Source of the DNA: Chalara sp. BL73
Lineage: Eukaryota > Ascomycota > Leotiomycetes > Helotiales
Assembly (NCBI GenBank): GCA_918026815.1
Contig: CAKJVC010000150.1
Span: forward strand, 744,001-808,000
DNA: 64,000 nucleotides
Reading direction: 5' to 3'
The number at the start of each line of letters is the position of its first letter. Position 1 is the stretch's first letter. The translations under genes were made by a program, and so were the position numbers. Below the pieces are notes generated by a model, which had not been told where the DNA came from, did no database searches, and saw only the letters and a list, made by a program, of their open reading frames with translations. Positions 1 to 10,079 of this stretch are shown here, piece by piece.

Positions 1-1308
1 TTAATGGAGGTAAGCCCGTAGCTGCGTGGCTTTGGATTGATAGGACGGTGGGAACACCACCGTAGCGGATCTGCTCCTCAGAGACGTCGTGGATTTGATC
101 AGCAAGATTGAAAGCAATCTGTGCATCTCCACAGTCATTTCCCACCCAGATGAGAGTTCTTATTGCTCGCTTGTATATGGATTCCATCAGCTGGACTTGC
201 TTACCTTTCTCTTCGTTATTGCCTTGATTGACACAGATTTGATCAACCCAGAACCATTTGCATGACAAATCCCATTCATCGTTTTCACCCTTCTTCTCTT
301 CTTCAATCTGCACAAGCTGTTCCAGCAGAGGAAGTAGCTCTTCACTGGTACATCTTCTCGGGGCTGTAGGATCATACCCATGGTAGCCACGTTTCTCTAC
401 AGTCCTAAGGTAACCTAGAACGATCTCTTGCCCTTCTGACCCCATTGGAAGCTCCATAGCAAGCTGTCGTAACCTGTCTCGGCATCTAGGCGGATGGATA
501 CCTGCCTTAATGATACGCATTAGCTGTGACAGGCTCATCTGGTCCCTACATCCGTCTGACGAATCAGAATCAAAAGCCTTCCTCTGAGGGTTGTGTTCTG
601 GCTTCACAATATCACAATTGGAGAGCTTTTGCAGGCGCCGAAGGGCGATAGCTAATTCGTCCGTCACTTTTAACTGCCCCCCTCGCCCAGAGTCCTGGAT
701 CAAGATTGGGATATTTTGCTTGCCGGTGCCCCAGCGATAGCTTAGGGCGAAGAATGGAGGGGCTCTGTCTAGACTTGTTGTTATAACTTGACACATGATA
801 ATTGCCGCAGAATCGTTTGTGTCTAAATTGAGGAGGCGAACGGTATTTGCTTCTGATATTGGATCGTAACGGTACGGTGTGCTCTCCGTCTCGAAAATCT
901 TTGCAGTAGCAATTTCCTTAATACGCGGTACAGACTGAGGTAGCAAATCTGATGAAGGGCTTGCTGCTTGGAAATTGTGACTTGTAAAGTGGCGTAAGCA
1001 CGAGATGTGAATTGCAAGTAGCTGAAGGACTTACATGGCCCCCACCTCCGTGACTTCTGGTGGATCACGTTGTACCGATTTTGCCTTGTCACGCCTAGCA
1101 AGGCCGAGCTTTCTAAAGCATTTCTTCCACATTGCGTGGTACTTAGATCAGGGAAAATCTTCAAATGTGGATGGCATTTTTTGGGTGATAAAACGTGGTG
1201 ATTCTTCGAGCTCACAGCAGAGATATAAACCTCACCAAGTGTGGAAGTGTGAGACATTAGGCATAATTTGGGGATATTGGGTGGCTGGCTGAAAAACTTG
1301 GCTCGCAA
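1..1308 (-). CDS. HET-domain (heterokaryon incompatibility) protein, C-terminus outside window
   Basis: Two exons are read on the minus strand: 1308..1035 and 963..1, running off the left edge. The 71-nt intron (964..1034) has GTAAGT and AAGCAG borders and joins the frames exactly. After the splice the protein reads through an N-terminal YRYDPI and VRLLNL segment, then FALSYRWG, which is the HET-domain signature. Further on come WFWVDQICVNQ, YKRAIRTLIWVG and the helix after it. These three blocks occur in this order in fungal HET proteins, which trigger cell death when incompatible strains fuse. The start is uncertain: Met at 1308 or at 1257. A 50-residue stretch between the first and second HET blocks is rich in Arg and Leu and unremarkable. 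No stop or frameshift is seen in the visible part. The family is secure, but partner specificity cannot be read. Confidence 0.75.
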
Positions 1309-2488
1309 CTCGGCACACTTCTGATCCTCACATATTTTTCATGGCTGGTGTAAAATTACGGTCCGCTTTCCATCGCATTTTGTTGGTGAACTCAGATGGG
1401 ATCGTATGCTAGAAGGGAGATCGTGCAAGAATAACTAAAGGCTGTAAGGTAGAGAGCAAGGCCGCTACTTCCGCCTCAGCATACTCCGGTGCTTAATATT
1501 CAACCCCTTCGAACCTGCTTGTTAGAAGTTGTTAGTCTCGACGATAACACAGCTAGGATAAGTATAATAAGATTGATCTACAGTGTCAAAGGTAGAGGTT
1601 CTTGAGGCCTTCCCGCCGTTTCTTTACTCTGGCGAAGGTAGCGGTCTCGGCCGATTGAAGAATGCCTTGAAAATTAACTCTGACATACCACTGAAGGTGA
1701 GAGAAAAGTGAAACAAAGCTCAGCGAGCGACTTTGAGGTTCCGTTCCTCTCCTCCTTATCTCTTTTTGTAGGGCTTAGGCGTAAAGTCGATAGTCCGTGA
1801 GTCTGTCAAGAAGCAAAGCGTGTTCACAGTCGTGGACTTGATGGCAGAGCAGTCGGGAATACGTTAGTCAGGAAGATGGTAAGACTTTTTGGCGTGCTGG
1901 GGCTGCAGGGGGTAGTAGTGGTGGCTTGGAATCCGGCTGAATTGTCAAGACAAACCGACAGCCCCAGCCTCGTGACAAGCTGCAATTTCATGCTTTAGGC
2001 CACGGCTGATGTTGATTTTCAATAGCTTGTGCATTTCAAACACGTGGCGAAGGCTCCACGGGATCGATCTCCAACCCTGAGAGCGTGTTTGGTTGGCTTC
2101 AGTGCTTGGGAAAAATTGTTACCTATTTATGCGCTAAAACCGTGACCTCAATATTATAGATTTGCAGTTGTAGTTCAATGAATATTATTTCGTGATAACC
2201 AAGGAAATGGATCACGGCTTCAGCTACATTTCCGACGAGCATAGTTAGAGTAAAGGTGGCGGCCAGATAAAAAGTATTAAAAACATTATGTGATAATGTT
2301 AGGTCTGCCAATTAATTCCTTGTTTTTTAATCCGACTTAAAGTTTAGGAGGTCAAAAGTAGTTGCTATAATCCATTTTTGGGTAGTGACGTTTGAATAAT
2401 ATTTATATGTTTAATTTTAAAGTCTTCACATTGTCTTTATACACTTTGGCAATTTATAAATTAAAGCCAAGCCCAGTTTCAAAGTAAC
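1309..2488. other. Non-coding stretch, AT-rich towards the right
   Basis: No recognisable gene. The first part would be the upstream region of the HET gene. From about 2100 the sequence becomes AT-rich with only short, low-complexity reading frames. Confidence 0.5.
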
Positions 2489-2752
2489 ATGTACGACTTA
2501 TCGAAATACTCTACTGCAATAGAAAACATGTCAGGCCAAGTCGAGGATAAAAATGGCAAACCTATCATCAAGAGCGAGACCGTTTTCACTAAATTTTGGG
2601 TGGAAACAAGAAGGCAAGGTCCGTTCTTTCTTGAAATCACTTTGCGGTGCTGAAATTGGTAGGTCGACAAGATTATCACGACTCGAAGGGAAGCCCGGCC
2701 AAAGGATGTCGAGAATCCTCCCAAAACCGCGGACGTGACAGTTGTAAAATTA
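2489..2752 (+). pseudogene. Unrecognised decayed reading frame
   Basis: A frame opens with ATG at 2489 and reads 54 codons of ordinary-looking protein sequence, including NGKPIIKSETVFTKFWVE. It is stopped by TGA at 2651 and TAG a few codons later, then continues coding-like in the same frame (VDKIITT, ARPKDVENPPKTADVTVV) to a stop near 2752. The residue composition on both sides of the stops looks like one protein, so this may be a broken small gene. I do not recognise the family. A shadow frame covers 2647-2850 but is less protein-like. Confidence 0.25.
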
Positions 2753-3483
2753 ATATAAAGCTAACATCTCCAGTTCTAGTTAAAGATGAACATGGGCACA
2801 ATATTGTGCATAATCCAGGGGCTCTTAAGAATTTGGATGCAAAAGAATAACTAGTGTACTCTCAAAATCCAAATAAATCACCTATAACCGAAATGCTATC
2901 ACAAAATGCACTCTACATTAATTCATCCTATTAAAAGATGTGTGCAAAGCTACTGTAATAATGGTCAAATGTGCTAAATCAAACACTATTAACAAGGCAA
3001 TTGTAGTTATAAAAAAGACTTCAAATATTCATCACATATAGCGGCGCACTTTAGAGTTTATCGATCGTTGATTAACAGGCGAATGCAGAGAATTACTGTG
3101 CATAAGAAAGCCTTCGACTTTTACACGCGACAATGCTTTACAAGCTGTTAAAATGGCCTCTTGATTCAAAGGATAAACTATTTAAGTATAAGACAGATTA
3201 ATTCTCTGTAACACAGTCCAATTCCCAATAAGGACGATTCAGAGTCCTTCGTGCTTTATCTATGGCTAAGCTCCTGCCACCCTACTTCTCCACTGTGCTG
3301 TTTCTTAGGGGAATAGATGACTGGTAACCAGAAGGCAGATATTGTACAACATTTAGAGGCCACACAATACAATGACTCAATACGTCAATATGCCGACTAT
3401 CACAATTCTAACAACATCTTGCTAACGCTGCTTTCGCCAGAATTGAGTATATGGGCAATCGTACCCTGCAATGGCACAAGGAA
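2753..3483. other. AT-rich stretch without recognised gene
   Basis: AT-rich sequence with many stops in all frames. Nothing identifiable before the methyltransferase relic that follows. Confidence 0.45.
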
Positions 3484-4446
3484 TACTTATCCTCTACGGT
3501 GGATTAGGCACTGCCTGATCAAAAAAAATACAATGTCAAATTCAACGACGACACGCCGCTATGGATACACATCTAGTTCTCTCTGATCGGGAACTTTCTC
3601 AATGCCGGCGCCATTTCGGCAATTTGCCCGTCCATGTCATTCTCACGGCAACGTATCAAGTATTGATAGACGCGTTCGCACAGACGAAGACAGAATGGTA
3701 TCCTAGAGACTGTCAATTACGCAGTAAAGGTTGCAGAAGAAGCAAAGCACAAGCACGCGAAAGTGGCACTGAGCATAGATCCCTACGGAGCTATCATGAA
3801 GCCTGCCAAGATTACAGTGGTCAGTACGACAGCACTCGCGACTCGGTCGATGCGTTGCAGGTTTGGCATACGGATTGTATGAAGCTCTTTGTAAGTATTA
3901 CGGATATGTAATTGAGGCTGGGCCGCTTCCCGCTTGAAACGATTTCCCTTATAGATGAGACTAAGGCTATGAGAAAAGCCCTTGGTGCCACAACTGAGCT
4001 GGCCAAAATACCTTTCTGGATGGCTTGCGTGTGCCCCGGCGATAAAGAGGCCCTGCCGAGGGGTGCCTCCGTCGAGGAAGTTATCGACGCAATGCTGAAC
4101 CCCCAATTCGCAAAAGCAACCCAGGGGAGGTTGACATCAATAGTACCAACGTCTGAAAGTCCGATGCACTTCTCCGCAAGTATGAGGCAACTGTTATAGG
4201 AATAGCCTGTCTAGGTGCTTTACCCGGACGGCGGGTAAGCGGCAAGAAATTCAATTATGATACTATGAGATGGGAACTACTGGAAGTGGAAAACGATACG
4301 GTAAAAATTCCTTGGGAGTAGCAGGTAGCGGAGGCGGTCAGGGCCACACAGACTAGGAGGAGCTGGCGGCAGATTGTCGCGGGAGGGTGCGGTTTATCAA
4401 CCTTAGACGGCATCAGACTGCTTCGCGACCTGCTTCCAGTACCCTA
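3484..4446 (+). pseudogene. Homocysteine S-methyltransferase relic
   Basis: Pieces of one protein appear in the right order but in changing frames. They are a GGLGTA block followed by TGA, DDTPLWIHI, the ILTATYQVLIDAFAQT block, ALSIDPYGAIM, QDYSGQYDSTRDSVDAL, a FETI-like segment (LETISLIDETKAMR), PFWMACVCPGDKEALP plus GASVEEVIDAML, VLYPDG, and near the end SWRQIVAGGCGLSTLDGIRL. This is the block order of S-methylmethionine/homocysteine S-methyltransferases (the Mht1/Sam4 type), zinc enzymes that make methionine. The final zinc motif should read GGCC but here reads GGCG, so one metal ligand is lost. Several stops and at least three frame changes show the copy is dead. There is no sign of a transposon inside it. 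Confidence 0.7.
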
Positions 4447-5214
4447 ATAAGAGAAAATTATTTTGTTCAAAAGCATTCTTACAGCTGGCCCAAGTTGATA
4501 ACATAAATGGAGGTTGGTGGCTAAAGACTTAGACGCGCCGATAATCGGAAAATAGCTTCTCTTGCCTCGTATAGAGAGTTTAGTCACCACCAGCGCTATC
4601 AAAATTAAAAATTCTTTTGTATTTCGCCATGTCGTGTAAATGGCTTCAGACCACCCAGGATAACGTACAGTTCACTTGTGATACCATTCCCATTGGGGGG
4701 ATCAGGAAGATAGAGTGAGCGGCTGCTTCTACTAGCAAGAGGGCATGAATGCTCAGCCAAAAATCCGGAATACTTTATCGCATATCACATGAGTCCTGAT
4801 TTTGCACAAATTATGCATACAACTCATCTGGTAATAAATGTGATTTGTCAGAGCTGTTAGCTCTCAGACAGTCTAACTACTGCCATGGATGTACCCGATA
4901 TAGTATAGCCTGTCTAGAATGAATTTTGATCGCCTATACTTGTCGAAAAAATCCAATCAGAAACTACCTATGTGCTCCCACCAGCCCGACGCCCGAGTCA
5001 TAGCTGTGCAGCAAATGCACAATGCTCGTTTATCGGCAAGAGCGTAATGCAATATAAAGATGTCTTCTGCTAACCTCTTATCCCTCAGCTACTGAGAACA
5101 TATCCTGTTTTCATTCATATTATTCGTCGTCTCTTTAATATTGAGTGGTGCACCATATCTCTACAGCAACATAACACAGCTTTGCCTCTCCATACTGTCA
5201 CATAGAACGGGATA
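4447..5214. other. Intergenic, no recognised gene
   Basis: No open frame with protein-like character. The last part before 5215 would carry the promoter of the small membrane protein gene. Confidence 0.45.
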
Positions 5215-5620
5215 ATGCATCTTCCATCCAACAGTCCCCGATCCGACAACGCCTCTGCATCACCAGTAAGTATGGTACTATCTGACAGCCAACACGCAAA
5301 ATGGGGCCCTGCTGCTATTGGCACAATTACATTTGGCATTCTCATAGTGGCCATTACAGCCTTCGGCATCTGGCGTCAAATTTGTGAGCGCAGACACTCA
5401 GAGGGTATGACTACGTCGCTCCCGCTAGCTTTCCCCTTGTATCTAATAATGGGCAGGTCAACATTCAACGGAAATCAACCGCAATGAGGTCCAAAACTCA
5501 AATGAGCTTGAAGATTCTACTCGCTCTGAGATCCCTCGCCAACCTGTTACTGCTATCCATGAGCCCGAAATAGAGATACCGGTACAAGAGAGGGGTAATA
5601 CCCAAAACAGGGCTTTCTAG
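5215..5620 (+). CDS. Small single-pass membrane protein, unknown function
   Basis: Two exons, 5215..5404 and 5457..5620, encode 117 residues. The 52-nt intron has a GTATGA donor, a CTAAT branch-like site and a GGGCAG acceptor. Splicing carries the frame straight on for 54 further codons to TAG at 5618. The protein has a short Ser/Pro-rich N-terminus, one hydrophobic helix at about residues 31-54 (AAIGTITFGILIVAITAFGI), a basic flank (RRQ, ERRH) and an acidic hydrophilic tail rich in Glu and Asn. The positive charges after the helix suggest the tail lies in the cytoplasm. No signal cleavage site is obvious. I recognise no family. The clean splice and a frame closed only after it argue for a real gene. 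Confidence 0.5.
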
Positions 5621-7085
5621 TCGTCTGCACCTTAGGAAGTGGCCGCGTGGTCGGCATGCACTTGCACTCCATGTACAGCTCAAAGATGTAAGCTGAACGG
5701 CACCGAGAGACAACAAATATTGGCGGAGCTTTCTTCTCAATTGAGCATGAGCACAACTATGCGTTAGTGTCCACTGTCCACTGCACGCAATATGGTGGAA
5801 CGAATATATGAGTCAATTTTGGCTGAATGGAAATGTGTAATGCATGGAGGCTTAACATCAGGTTTTTGAATGAGAATTTAGTAATGTTAAGGCAGAGTTC
5901 AAACTTGCCGCCTTCAACCAGTCAATCCCCAATGATGAGTGGCCCGAGAAGATACGCTATTCGACAATATTTCACCTCCAATGTAATTCGTGATAAGAAA
6001 AGAGGCAATTAGATTTTGCCTCTTTAGTCCGATGGCGTTAGCAAGTTAGGTGTCTTCCTTGAGTGGGGGAGAAGGCAGCTTGCCGATAGGATCGCAATAT
6101 GGCTGACAGGGATTGTGAACAAAACCCCCTGTTTTGTTCACAATCCCTGTCAGCGATCCCCCAGTCCCAGCTTTTTTTCCCCACCCACCCCACCATCAAG
6201 TGATGCTATACGGCGGACCAAGTAGAGGCACACTCTTGAAATCCGTTTTCCGAGTCGTTAGAAATCCTTGAGATTCCGTTGCAAAGCCCTTGCCCACCCA
6301 TGATATTTCCATCACTCAGATCTTTGTTAGAAGCTCCCACGGAAATCGCTATGTATTTCCAAGGTCATCAGCGATCGCACAGTAAAGAATATGCGCGCTC
6401 CTCCTATGCGCGCTATCCACCCAATTACTTGAGTATTACAACGGATGAATGGTGGAATACCGCTAGAGCGGACTGTTAAGCTGTTCTTCCAAAAACGACT
6501 TTCGTGAAAGGATGCTTGACTGAGATGCCATAGGTTAGCGCCAGGTGGGTGGCTCCTTGAGTTTTTGCTGGGTCCCAGCTCACCAGAATCAGACTATCAC
6601 CATACTTGCAGGACTACCATGTCTTTTTGTGTTTGGCTGGCTTGAGGAGAGCTAGATATGATATGACTCTCCTTCTCTCACCTTAGTAGTTCTAACGGCA
6701 AGTTGAAAATCCAATGGCTTTCTATGTCTCTCTTTGTCATTGAGTCCGCATAGGTAGCTCTGTTGCGTGGCCTGGTGGTCCTGAGGGGCGGCCTGAGTAT
6801 TACATGCATCAATCTAGGGCCTTTCTCATGACTAAGAGTGTGAATTCATTCCTTCAAGGCGCCGCTACGTTCAAGAACGCCATGGAACTGACCAAAGAGT
6901 GCCGTAATAACGCAATTGCGCGCGGAAATATGATCGCAGCTCAAGCAAATGAAGATGAGGAAGAGGAAGGAGAGGAAGGAGAAGTGAAAGTAGGGTTGGC
7001 TCATTGAGCCCAGGCAGGTAAGTCTCCCCTTCAGTCGTGGCCCGATCCCTCTGTGGTTCCTTGCCGCTTCCATTCCCAGATCACC
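5621..7085. other. Gene-poor stretch with palindrome
   Basis: Only short frames. It contains the perfect palindrome at 6103-6153, listed separately, and a GA-rich run near 6954-6990 that produces a spurious Glu-rich frame. Confidence 0.5.
6103..6153. repeat. Perfect 23-bp inverted repeat with 5-nt loop
   Basis: The arm at 6103-6125 (starting CTGACAGGGATTGTG) is exactly complementary to 6131-6153, with the loop CCCCT between. A further pair (6102/6154) also matches. After a 6-nt interruption on the left side, GGATCG (6089-6094) pairs with CGATCC on the right. The structure could form a cruciform in DNA or a strong hairpin in RNA. No gene lies close enough to call it a terminator. It may be a tiny foldback element or a replication-born palindrome. 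Confidence 0.85.
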
Positions 7086-7440
7086 TCACGTGCTGCTCTC
7101 GAAGCTTGATATCGTCCAATTGGCTCTCTTCCTTAGAACGCCTCCCAGAACGGCCCCTCTGTTCAACGACGTCCTCACCAAGTACGTCTCGCCATTCCCA
7201 ACTGCCATAGAGAGAGCCGTCATTCCGTCCGCCGTATTAACATCAGCCCCATGTCCAGCAGCAATTCCACAAAAGCGATATTGCTTGCCGAGCTCGAGGT
7301 ACATATCAATAGTGGCCTCCATCCTGCATTGGATATAGCTTCAACATCTGCCCCGTTCTCTAGCAATAGCCGTGCCACTTCCGGATGACTGCCTGCGCTA
7401 TGAAACGATGCAGGCCGTATTGGGGGGCTAAGATTATGGT
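7086..7440 (-). pseudogene. Ankyrin-repeat debris
   Basis: On the minus strand two ankyrin units are recognisable: SHPEVARLLLENGADVEAIS, then after a frame change HGADVNTADGMTALSMAVGNG followed by a NRGAV unit. Ankyrin repeats are protein-binding modules common in fungal accessory genes. The frame between them is shifted and no start, flanking domain or clean end is visible, so this is best read as a fragment of a decayed larger gene. Intron use cannot be fully excluded. Confidence 0.5.
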
Positions 7441-7930
7441 CACCATATACTACCTTCTAGGGTCTTTTCCAATTCTTGAACTCCCTCTCTAGTGTCTATG
7501 GTATCGGCTTGGTCAGGTTTTTCCAGCAATTGGTAGGTGGTAAAGCCGATGGAACTATCCACAGTAGAGAATTTTCAAGCGTAGGCGGTAGGGGAGAGAT
7601 ACGTTGTTTTAACAATTCTGGGACAACTCTACGCCGGGAATACATTTTAGAAGGAGAGCTGGCACCGCACCTTTCTGGGAATCATTTATAGCTGTGATAT
7701 TGGACTGGACACTGGACAAATTCTGGCCAACTAAATTTTTTTAGAATATGATTATTTATATAAGATCTTGTTGTGTTGCTCTATGGCAAGCACTGATTTA
7801 GTTGGAAATGGGGAGTGGGATATTAGACGCACATTCTGTCAGAGCACTCATTGGGTGTGTAATGAATCCTGTGCGTTTTAATTTATAAGCAACTACACCG
7901 GATTCAAGCGCAGTGGAAATAAAACTCTCC
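7441..7930. other. Intergenic, no recognised gene
   Basis: No protein-like frame with recognisable similarity. The right part is AT-rich and follows the end of the CorA-like gene on the other strand. Confidence 0.4.
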
Positions 7931-9545
7931 TCACACTTTGCTCAAGCCATCCTGATCCTCGTAATAACCTCCAAGTCTCGTCGCTAGCTCCTTCATCCCC
8001 CTCTTTGCTAAGTGCGTCCCCCTCAGCTGCAACTCATCCCCACCAATCCTCCTCGGCGGAAAAAACTTATGCCAAACTGACCACAAGCCCGCCGTGATAC
8101 CAGTAATCGGAATTGCAACCGCCCAATAAACCCAAAACTTTCCTGATACAGTCCACTCATCAGTGTCAGGGTTGAAACTAAAGAACGACATGCTGAACAT
8201 TGCTGATATGAATGTGGCGGGGAAGAAGGTCATCGTGAGGAAGGAAATGGTTTTCATAGCGGAGCTGTCCTTCTGAGCCGCGTAACCGATATCGACACTG
8301 ATTCGAGCGTCGTATTGAGCGACTGTGTTAAATGCGAGTTGGATTTCGTTCAGCAGCCGCTGTTGGTTGGAAGTTGAGCGAGAGCGTAAGCTGCCTACCA
8401 TGTGACGGCAAAACTTCAGATGTTTTCGAGTTCTCCTTCGTGCGTTCTTAGCTTTCTCATCTAGGGTGGGTCTGTCAGCGGTGAATTCATCATGCTGCTC
8501 CATCATGCATTCAACCGTTTTAACAGCCAGATCCAGCGTCTCGGAAACATGTATGGCATGCCTTGCGATATCATGAAGACGAGGATAATCTGGATTTGGT
8601 GCTTGGGAAGTGCTACGCTCTATCTCTGTCTGTCGAACTAGATTGCGAATTCCCCAGACGGCTTCGTCCTGTAGACGTACAACTTCTTCGGCGAATAGAG
8701 AATGGATCCAGTAAGGGTCACCGAACTCAGATGCACCCAAAGAGTCTAGGAGAGGACGTGGGAGTCGCTCTTTGATGGCAGATCGAGGATCGAAAACTAG
8801 GAGAATGTTTTGGTTGGTGCTAGCTATCCACCTTGTGAAAACGTTGAATTTGTACCAAAGGTAGTCCTTCTGTGCTTCTGGTGCATTTTGAAAGGTTTGC
8901 TTAATTAAGAATCGAAACCAGGTGTCCGAGAATCCATCAGCAAGAGGCATAGCGTAGCAGGATTAAGGAAGAATTACTCTGTCCATCGAAGTTCCCTTGC
9001 GCATCAGCTGTATCTTCACATCCAAAGTAGCCGTTTGCACGTTTGCACCACCGAGACCACCAGAACTCGGGCATCTTCAATATCTTTTTGAAAATTTGAC
9101 GACATCCTGGACATTCGCGAATTTTATCTGCCTGGGCGATGCTGTAACGCCAATCCTCAGCTTCACATCAACGCGAAAGGACCTCAGAAACATACATCAA
9201 GATAACATTTGAACGCATAGAATGTTGCTCCAAGAGATTGTGTAGAGCATCCGAAGATAACTCTGTGGTTTCCCAGCCGTCTACATCTGATATAACCATC
9301 AGCCGAGCACATGTGATTCGTTCAAAATTTCTACCTGTCCCCCACCTCATCACCTCCAGCTTTGGACAATCCTGACAAGCATTTAGGGTCACCATTTCAA
9401 GAGCCTTATGCGCGAATTGATATCCAGAACCCCCCCAAAAAAGTCTGCCGAGATGGTTCGAAATTTTCAGCTTGAAGGACGTCACTTGATGATGAGATCG
9501 AGGCTGTTTGCTGTTTCTCAGCCTCACAAGAATGCACCTGGCCAA
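7931..9545 (-). pseudogene. CorA-like membrane transporter gene, apparently disrupted
   Basis: The intact part (8950..7931, 339 residues) starts within a CorA-like domain. It includes WYKFNVFTRW and FDPRSAI, a long alpha-helical stalk, a first membrane helix in ISFLTMTFFPATFISAMFSM and a second in FWVYWAVAIPITGITAG. CorA proteins form pentameric Mg2+ channels, and this fungal branch replaces GMN with other residues. The N-terminal half lies upstream in two pieces. The frame from 9545 ends at TGA (9168-9170), yet reads on coding-like in the same frame through MPEFWWSRW and NGYFGCEDT to about 8985. There a 49-nt segment bounded by two GATGGA copies (8933-8938, 8982-8987) shifts the frame. Removing one repeat plus the insert restores NFDGFSDTWFRF. 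The insert has no GT..AG ends. I therefore call it a pseudogene, though a short protein from 8950 is possible. Confidence 0.6.
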
Positions 9546-9557
9546 TAATTGGCGGGC

Positions 9558-9629
9558 AAGGATCCTGATGTGAAACGGCCAAGCCTATTGGCCAGATTTG
9601 GCTTGGTTGCTCTTGGCATCAGGACCCTT
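9558..9629. repeat. Imperfect inverted-repeat element of about 72 bp
   Basis: The left arm beginning AAGGATCCTGATG is mirrored by CATCAGGACCCTT on the right, and the inner GGCCAAGCC by GGCTTGG. The arms are about 28-30 nt with a few mismatches around a short centre containing TTGGCCAG. It lies just upstream of the disrupted CorA-like gene. No clear target-site duplication was seen. Confidence 0.55.
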
Positions 9630-10079
9630 ATTTTATTCACTCTAGATAGTTGACTCTAATAACTCTACAATCAAATTCGTATGCCCTATTCTACAACCTA
9701 TTCTGTGATAAGATCACCTACAATCTATCCGTTTGACACCTGACATCGAGTGGTTGCAGATGCTATGCAGTGAATGCCTTTTTAATGCTCTTGCCTCAAT
9801 TCAATTGGACATGTCTGAGCCTGATTGCCTGGCCCCCTCACAGAAAAGGGCTGTTGGCGCTTGTCGCATTCCCTCCACTACAACCGCCATCGCCAGAAGC
9901 GGCCCGTGGCTTCAGGGAAAGGAATAATGGTGTTTCAGAGAAGGGGAATTCATGGTCTGAATTCGCGAGATGGCTACTATCAGTCTCATCGCCGAATTTG
10001 TTAAATCTACAAAAGCTCAGCCTCGCGCAACAATCTCCTTTCCCTTTCTAAAATTTGAATATCCTGATTAGAAATCACC

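Noticed and set aside
6846..7073. Open frames on both strands over a GA-rich tract
   Set aside because: The product is Glu-rich or Phe/Leu-rich only because of the repeat composition. No conserved features.
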